Part shown: one piece after another, positions 57,701 through 64,000 of the stretch
Numbering within the stretch: the stretch's first letter is position 1
How the letters are laid out: every line of letters starts with the position of its first letter
Assembly: GCF_964019385.1 (NCBI RefSeq)
Contig: NC_088653.1
Span: 14,258,154-14,322,153, forward strand
Length of the DNA stretch: 64,000 nt
Source of the DNA: Sycon ciliatum
Lineage: Eukaryota; Porifera; Calcarea; Leucosolenida; Sycettidae
Reading direction: 5' to 3'
Position numbers and translations under genes: made by a program
Notes under the pieces: model-generated
Told to the model about the DNA's origin: nothing
The model's database searches: none
Seen by the model: only the letters and a program-made list of their open reading frames with translations

Positions 57701-59683
57701 GTGCACTGCTGATCTATGGTTGTGTAGGGTGTTGAACAGTGCATTGCTGATCTATGGTTGTGTAGGGTGTTGAACAGTGCATTGCTGATCTTTGGTTGTG
57801 TAGGGTGTTGAACAGTGCATTGCTGATCTATGGTTGTGTGGGGTGTTGGACAATGCATTGATGATCTATGGTTATGTGGGGTGTTGAACAGTGCATTGCT
57901 GATCTATGGTTGTGTAGGGTGTTGAACAGTGCATTGCTGGTCTATAGTTGTGTGGGGTGTTGAACAGTGCATAGCTGATCTATGGTTGTGTACGGTGTTG
58001 AACAGTGCACTGCTGATCTATGGTTGTGTAGGGTGTTGAACAGTGCATTGCTGATCTATGGTTGTGTGGGGTGTTGAACAGTGCATAGCTGATCTATGGT
58101 TGTGTAGGGTGTTGAACAGTGCATTGCTGATCTATGGTTGTGTAGGGTGTTGAACAGTGCATAGCTGATCTATGGTTGTGTACGGTGTTGAACAGTGCAC
58201 TGCTGATCTATGGTTGTGTAGGGTGTTGAACAGTGCATTGCTGATCTATGGTTGTGTAGGGTGTTGAACAGTGCATTGCTGATCTATGGTTGTGTAATGT
58301 GTTGAACAGTGCATAGCTGATCTATGGTTGTGTACGGTGTTGAACAGTGCACTGCTGATCTATGGTTGTGTAGGGTGTTGAACAGTGCATTGCTGATCTA
58401 TAGTTGTGTAGGGTGTTGAACAGTGCATTGCTGGTCTATGGTTGTGTGGGGTGTTGAACTTCAACACCCCAATGAACAGTGCATTGCTGATCTATGGTTG
58501 TGTAGGGTGTTGAACAGTGCATTGCTGATCTATAGTTGTGTAGGGTGTTGAACAGTGCATTGCTGATCTATGGTTGTGTAGGGTGTTGAACAGTGCATTG
58601 CTGATCTATGGTTGTGTGGGGTGTTGGACAATGCATTGCTGATCTATGGTTATGTGGGGTGTTGAACAGTGCATTGCTGATCTATGGTTGTGTAGGGTGT
58701 TGAACAGTGCCTTGCTGATCTATGGTTGTGTAGGGTGTTGAACAGTGCATTGCTTGTCTATGGTTGTGTAGGGTGTTGAACAGTGCATCGCTGATCTATG
58801 GTTGTGTAGGGTGTTGACCAGTGCATTGCTGATCTTTGGTTGTGTAGGGTGTTGAACAGTGCCTTGCTGATCTATGGTTGTGTAGGGTGTTGAACAGTGC
58901 ATTGCTGATCTATGGTTGTGTAGGGTGTTGAACAGTGCATTGCTGATCTATGGTTGTGTAGGGTGTTGAACAGTGCATTGCTGATCTATGGTTGTGTAGG
59001 GTGTTGAACAGTGCATAGCTGATCTATGGTTGTGTACGGTGTTGAACAGTGCACTGCTGATCTATGGTTGTGTAGGGTGTTGAACAGTGCATTGCTGATC
59101 TATAGTTGTGTAGGGTGTTGAACAGTGCATTGCTGGTCTATGGTTGTGTGGGGTGTTGAACAGTGCATTGCTGATCTATGGTTGTGTAGGGTGTTGAACA
59201 GTGCATTGCTGATCTATAGTTGTGTAGGGTGTTGAACAGTGCATTGCTGATCTATGGTTGTGTAGGGTGTTGAACAGTGCATTGCTGATCTATGGTTGTG
59301 TGGGGTGTTGGACAATGCATTGCTGATCTATGGTTATGTGGGGTGTTGAACAGTGCATTGCTGATCTATGGTTGTGTAGGGTGTTGAACAGTGCCTTGCT
59401 GATCTATGGTTGTGTAGGGTGTTGAACAGTGCATTGCTTGTCTATGGTTGTGTAGGGTGTTGAACAGTGCATCGCTGATCTATGGTTGTGTAGGGTGTTG
59501 ACCAGTGCATTGCTGATCTTTGGTTGTGTAGGGTGTTGAACAGTGCCTTGCTGATCTATGGTTGTGTAGGGTGTTGAACAGTGCATTGCTGATCTATGGT
59601 TGTGTAGGGTGTTGAACAGTGCATTGCTGATCTATGGTTGTGTAGGGTGTTGAACAGTGCACTGCTGATCTATGGTTGTGTGG
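54748..59683. repeat. 38-bp minisatellite (roughly 127 units)
   Basis: Tandem copies of gtgttgaacagtgcattgct gatctatggttgtgtagg (38 bp, split here into two pieces) with point variants. A family T retroposon tail (54802-54842, inverted) interrupts the left end. Blocks of variants repeat: 58720-58902 and 59404-59586 are the same, a shift of 684 bp (18 units). A small inverted scrap (gaacttcaacacccc) sits at 58457. The array ends about 65 bp before exon F, so it lies in the intron just upstream of its acceptor. Confidence 0.95.
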
Positions 59684-59750
59684 TGTAAACATTATTAGTT
59701 GTCTTCTATTTGCTATCTGCTCTTTGCCTTCCCGGTTGCCTGCTGGACAG

Positions 59751-59981
59751 GGGAATACTTCTGTGAGCAGCCTAATGGTGCAGGCGGAGTAGCAATGGTC
59801 CACTATCCTATCACAACATTTGACAGCCAAGAAAAGACCAAAACGTTTTGCAAGACGCAACTCGGCCGCGTGGTGAACACCCGTGAAATGGACTGTCTCT
59901 CGGAGTTCAGGGAAATTATTAACAAGGAGACGGGCCACTTGGAGGACCACCTAGAAAATGAGGTGTGCGTTTTCGATCCTC
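59751..59981 (+). CDS. C-type-lectin-like domain exon F
   Basis: A predicted internal exon of 231 bp (77 codons), with acceptor ttgcctgctggacag before 59751 and donor gtaagt at 59982, phase 1 at both ends. Domain order: EYFC (Cys1), VHYPITTF, SQEKTKTFC (helix, Cys2), KTQLGRVVNTREMDC (Cys3, fifteen residues after Cys2), a charged helix-like stretch and NEVCVFDP (Cys4). It is one of the two shortest members and lacks the central tryptophan, so the second half of the domain is reduced to a linker. It is 17 kb from exon E, with the 38-bp minisatellite in between. Same signal-peptide gene assumed from phase and strand. Confidence 0.75.
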
Positions 59982-60219
59982 GTAAGTTGATTTGTCGGTA
60001 CAATAGCATCCAGAGTTAGTTTAGAGTGCCGCTTACATTTGTTTTGCAAATAATCAAGTTAATTCTCTCTGTAGATTTTGTAGGGTACCGTTTGTCACAA
60101 CGATAAATCAGCCCCCATAACGTTTTTACGCTGCAGCTTCAACGCTATTTGGGTGATCAAGGTACGAGTATGCTAAAAATAGTGTTACGGTTGCTTGCTA
60201 ATGGTGTCTTATCAAAGTG

Positions 60220-61376
60220 TTTTTCACAAAGCAAAATAATTTCGTTATGGGGTGGGAGAGGGTTGACCAATTTCGTTTCAGAAAACATTGGTCATATTCA
60301 TCATCACTATTGGACTTCAGCGGTGCGTTTGACACTGTCATTCTTCAGGTTGATCTGGGGAGGTTAGCCACTGCTGGCGCACCAATGTCCACCACTGCAG
60401 TCCTAGTATCAAACTCTTATTGGCCACAAGCCATCGTGAGAATAAAATATTTCAAACACAACAGCCCGCCCGAAGCTTGGTAAACAAACAAGCAAACCAT
60501 TTCCAACGAGCATCGGCGTCGTCCAGGACGACCCAATGTCACCGATAATGTTTACAACTTACACCGAAGGTTCCATGCGTAAGATCCAAGAGCAAACTCT
60601 ACCCACGTCAGACCTACCGGCAACTTTCACACAATACGCAGACGACACCACTGCCCATCAGCACGAGTGATCATCGGTGGAAGAAATCGTTTGTGTGTGT
60701 GAACCCGTTTTCTCGGATGACAATCTGAAGCTTAACATGGCAAAAACTCCATACTTCACTGTGACCAAGGAAGATGATTCCTGGAAATCGGTGAAGCTGC
60801 TAGGGAGTATGCTATGCACAGCAGAAGACATAGCAGCCAGAGTGTCTGCTGCAAATTGGGCATTTGCAAACATTCCATGGAAACGCCACAACCTGATTAC
60901 CTGATTACCTGAATTCCAGGCTGTGTATGTTTTCCTGCCTGATATTGCCTGTCTTGCTGTACAATTGTGCGCTTTGGACCCTATCGCAAAAGTTAACCGA
61001 TGTCGTCAATGTGTGGCACCGGAAGAAACTATGTACCATCATTGGTATCACGTACCCACAACGAATCTCTAACACAGCGCTGTATGCCAGAACCGAGCAG
61101 ACCCCACTATCCCAAGTCTGCAGGCAACAGAGGCTGCTGTGGTTCGGCCATGTAGTGAGGGAAGGCGCAGAACCGTCCTCTTTCCAAGCCCTCCAAATGT
61201 CAATCAACACAACAGACATACGACGACCCCGCGGACGACCATGTCTGAGATGGATCGACGTCGTCAAGAAAGACTTACAATGCATCAATCTCCCGCTTAT
61301 GGAGGCTATGCAATCTGCTTCTGATAGAGCTGCGTGGCTCGAAATTGTCAACAGATGCGTTGACCTCATGCAATGA
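60220..61376 (+). pseudogene. decayed LINE reverse transcriptase
   Basis: Pieces in three frames: FRKHWSYSSSLLDFSGAFDTV near 60270-60340 (RT block with catalytic Asp); DPMSPIMFTTYTEG near 60530; TQYADDTTAH near 60632-60660 (Y-A-D-D); and a 149-codon C-terminal frame at 60927-61376 with LYNCALWTLSQ, RLLWFGHVVREG and RPRGRPCLRWIDVV. The last block (W-F-G-H-V...G-R-P-x-x-R-W) is the C-terminus of a LINE group different from the one at 21.7 kb. A retroposon tail interrupts it at about 60370-60456. Several stops and frame changes. Confidence 0.75.
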
Positions 61377-61609
61377 GTGATATGCGAACTGTCATTATTA
61401 TATTATATATTAACCGCTATGGCGGCAGTTTTACTATGCACCGTACATAGAGTTGAACTCTTCACCTACCCGAAGCCAGGCTTCTACGCGCGACAGGCTT
61501 ATATGCATTTGACCCGTTTGGTTTCCAGGCTTCTATCCGCGATGTGCTTGTATGCAAAAACGACTTTTATCCGCCACTTTACGGTATACCTTCACTTAAG
61601 AGAGTGTTA

Positions 61610-62045
61610 CAGGTGGAATCCTGATAATTCGAATATGGCTTAATTCGAACATACCGCTTCATTAGAAGTTTTTTCAGGACCGATTTCTATCAATACGATT
61701 CCCACATAATCTGTTCTGATAATTAGTACCTCGAACTGAAGTCCTGCGGATTCCACTTACATAGAAAATGTGTGGGATTTGTGCTGATAATTCGAAGTTA
61801 GCAAAGTGCAATTCGAAGTTCACTGTACACTGAACTGGTCAGTTTAGTTTGCATGAGCAGGCTGTGCCGGTCATTTCAGCATCTGTGAAATCTATGTTTA
61901 AGGTCCATAGCGCAAATCTGCGTGACCATGAGAGCATTTTGACATACATATTGTGTTGTGGGATCATGCTTGGAAAATTAGAATGTCCGGGTAATGAGAA
62001 GTTTTTCCTGGCATTTTGAGGTTCGAATTATCAGGATTCCACCTG
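61610..62045. mobile_element. TIR MITE (~435 bp)
   Basis: The ends CAGGTGGAATCCTGATAATT and its inverse (aattatcaggattccacctg) are matched over at least 24 bp, with further aattcgaa repeats inside. A TA precedes the left end; the right flank is AATA, so the TA target duplication is imperfect. No coding capacity. Confidence 0.7.
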
Positions 62046-62454
62046 AATACCCAAAATAACTGTATGCAGGAACAGAGTACCAACAGGCGTGTGCTGTTTA
62101 AAAAATTTTTTTTTACTATTATTCACAAACCCAACTCGTAAAATAAAACTGTGGCAACGTGTTGAGGTTGTTGGCTGGAGAGCATAGCTTAGCTGTGGTG
62201 GGATGGTTCAGGATAAAAAACGAAAACAAACAAGGTACATTACTATAAATATTTCTCTGAATCGAGTTACCTCTCCATGAAAAAATATATTCCCCGCCAT
62301 GAACAAATGATGTCAATCCCTGGTGGCAATGCTGGCCGGAAAAAGGTGTTGATTGTTTTAACTTTTGTGTCGCCATCATAACACTGTTACGGAGTGCTAT
62401 AATAATTTTTTTTATCATTTTGCCATCCCTTGTTTCCCACACGGTATGTGCTCG

Positions 62455-62755
62455 TGTGTGCATGTGTGTGTGGCCACATGTGTGTGTGTCCACATGTGTG
62501 TGTTTCCACGTACGTGTGTGTATCCAGATGTGTGTGTGTGTGTGTGTGTGTGCATGTGTGTTCATGCACGTGTATGTGTCCACATGTACGCCCTGTCCAT
62601 GTGTCCACCACCGTGTGTGTGTTTGTGTTTGTGTGTGTGTGTGTGTGTGTCTGTGTCTGTGTGTGGTTGTCCACCTGTGTGTACGCGTTTGTGTGTGTGT
62701 GACTGTGTGCATGCGTGTCCGTACATGTGGGAACATGTACGTGTGCGTTCTGTGT
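62455..62755. repeat. GT-rich microsatellite before exon G
   Basis: Interrupted TG repeats with cacatgtgtgtg-like units ending 25-30 bp upstream of the exon G acceptor. Long Cys/Val and Thr/His frames run through it on both strands; none is treated as coding. Confidence 0.9.
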
Positions 62756-62776
62756 TTGTCCCTGAATCGGAGACAG

Positions 62777-63004
62777 GTGAGGCTTTCTGCCTGGAGTCGA
62801 ACCGGATACTTAAATTTTTCCCGCAGCAGTTGACCTTTGTTGAAGCAGTCCACCACTGCCGTAGATCAGGGGGACGAGTGCCAAACGAGCATGAACGGTC
62901 TTGTGTGTTGAGTAGGTTTGAATCCACACCCAAAAATTGGTTTCAGACGGGTAACGGGCAAGGAAACACCGGGGAAAAGTATGTAATCTGCTCCATCGGC
63001 AATG
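62777..63004 (+). CDS. C-type-lectin-like domain exon G
   Basis: A predicted internal exon of 228 bp (76 codons), with acceptor aatcggagacag before 62777 and donor gtaagt at 63005, phase 1 at both ends. Domain order: EAFC (Cys1), ILKFFPQ, LTFVEAVHHC (helix, Cys2), RRSGGRVPNEHERSC (Cys3, fifteen residues after Cys2), KNWFQTGNG (central Trp) and KYVICSI (Cys4). The T-F-x-E-A-x-x-x-C-x-x-x-G-G-R-V-P-x-x-x-E run is a textbook first half of a C-type lectin-like domain. The second half is short and has no calcium-site residues. The gene probably continues beyond the window, since the exon ends in an open phase-1 donor. Confidence 0.8.
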
Positions 63005-63209
63005 GTAAGTGTCATTCCGTGCACGCACATGCACCCACACACTTGTACTTGTACTTGCTCACTGCCAAAACTGGTCAGGTGGGTCTCCCCGAGAGAGGGG
63101 AGAGAGACTCAAAAGGAATCTTGGAAAGTTGACTCAATTGGCCATTGAACCACCCAACGGCCGACACCCCCTGAAATCCCCAAACCAGGTTGGACTTGAA
63201 ATGATCCCA

Positions 63210-63715
<506 letters not shown>

Positions 63716-63845
63716 TATGAGCATGCACACGCGCGAACACGCACAACTACACACAAACACACACACACACACACACACATGCACACGCACACGAGCATGC
63801 ACGCACGCACCCCCCCCCCCCCCACACACACACGCACATGCACAC

Positions 63846-64000
63846 CATTTGATCATTTGACGCCCATCGCCAGAGGCGATGATAGCGATGCTACAACAGT
63901 AACCATAGCAACTTGTGCTGGGATTGCACTATGCTCCGTTAGCATAGGTGGGATTCCACTTACCGACGTCAAAGTATTAAATTAATGACAATTATTCACA
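63846..64000. other. no gene seen
   Basis: Short unique sequence at the window edge, presumably intronic downstream of exon G. Confidence 0.3.

Larger units (their letters stand above)
59982..62776 (+). other. putative intron between lectin-like exons F and G
   Basis: Holds the decayed LINE at 60220-61376, a family T tail (60415-60450), a TIR MITE (61610-62045) and, just before exon G, a GT-rich microsatellite (62455-62755). No other exon is recognised. Confidence 0.5.

Noticed and set aside
57676..59586. Repeated 60-codon frames reading His-Cys-Ser/Pro-Thr units
   Set aside because: They come from the 38-bp minisatellite and have no start context or neighbouring gene structure.

Overview
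This is a repeat-rich nuclear window from a metazoan, most likely a marine invertebrate. The sequence alone does not fix the phylum. Evidence for an animal genome: small exons bounded by GT..AG signals, several animal-type non-LTR retrotransposons, a Penelope-like element with a GIY-YIG domain, tRNA-derived SINEs, piggyBac-like TTAA MITEs, and very long CA/GT and minisatellite tracts. Most open frames in the window are read through repeats or transposon debris. The host-gene content is small.

The host signal is a set of seven + strand exons at 1694-1969, 10450-10764, 12618-12905, 38823-39092, 42218-42538, 59751-59981 and 62777-63004, plus a signal-peptide exon at 32998-33061. Each of the seven is an exact multiple of three, enters and leaves in phase 1, and encodes one complete domain of about 76-107 residues. 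Six carry four cysteines in the same order, with a C-type-lectin-like core (an aromatic/T-F-x-E-A helix, Cys, G-G-R-L/V-P, E-x-x-C, then V-x-C at the end). The window therefore holds parts of one or two large secreted or membrane proteins built from shuffled single-exon lectin-like modules. The signal-peptide exon suggests that a second transcription unit starts near 33 kb.

The rest is layered mobile DNA. 0.6-1.6 kb: TTAA MITE. 6-8 kb: head-to-head pair of Penelope-like 3' ends. 14.7-17.7 kb: a broken RAG1/Transib-like gene with RING finger, zinc finger, GGRP motif and a DDE-type core. 21.7-25.2 kb: an EN+RT LINE interrupted by a TTAA MITE. 25.5-32.2 kb: MITEs and hairpins. 35.9-37.7 kb: a second LINE on the minus strand. 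40.0-40.9 and 48.8-50.0 kb: ~0.6 kb tandem units with hammerhead ribozymes (retrozyme-like). 43.2-48.8 kb: a long-arm palindromic element whose left arm was hit by a 2.4-kb transposon carrying an intact 679-codon transposase-like gene. 50.2-52.4 kb: tandem and inverted tRNA-SINEs. 54.8-59.7 kb: a 38-bp minisatellite of roughly 127 units. 60.2-61.4 kb: an old LINE. 63.2-63.7 kb: a CA then GCAC tract.

The items most worth follow-up are the four-cysteine lectin-like exon array, the RAG1-like pseudogene, the hammerhead tandem dimers, and the intact transposon whose pre-insertion site survives in the opposite arm of the palindrome.
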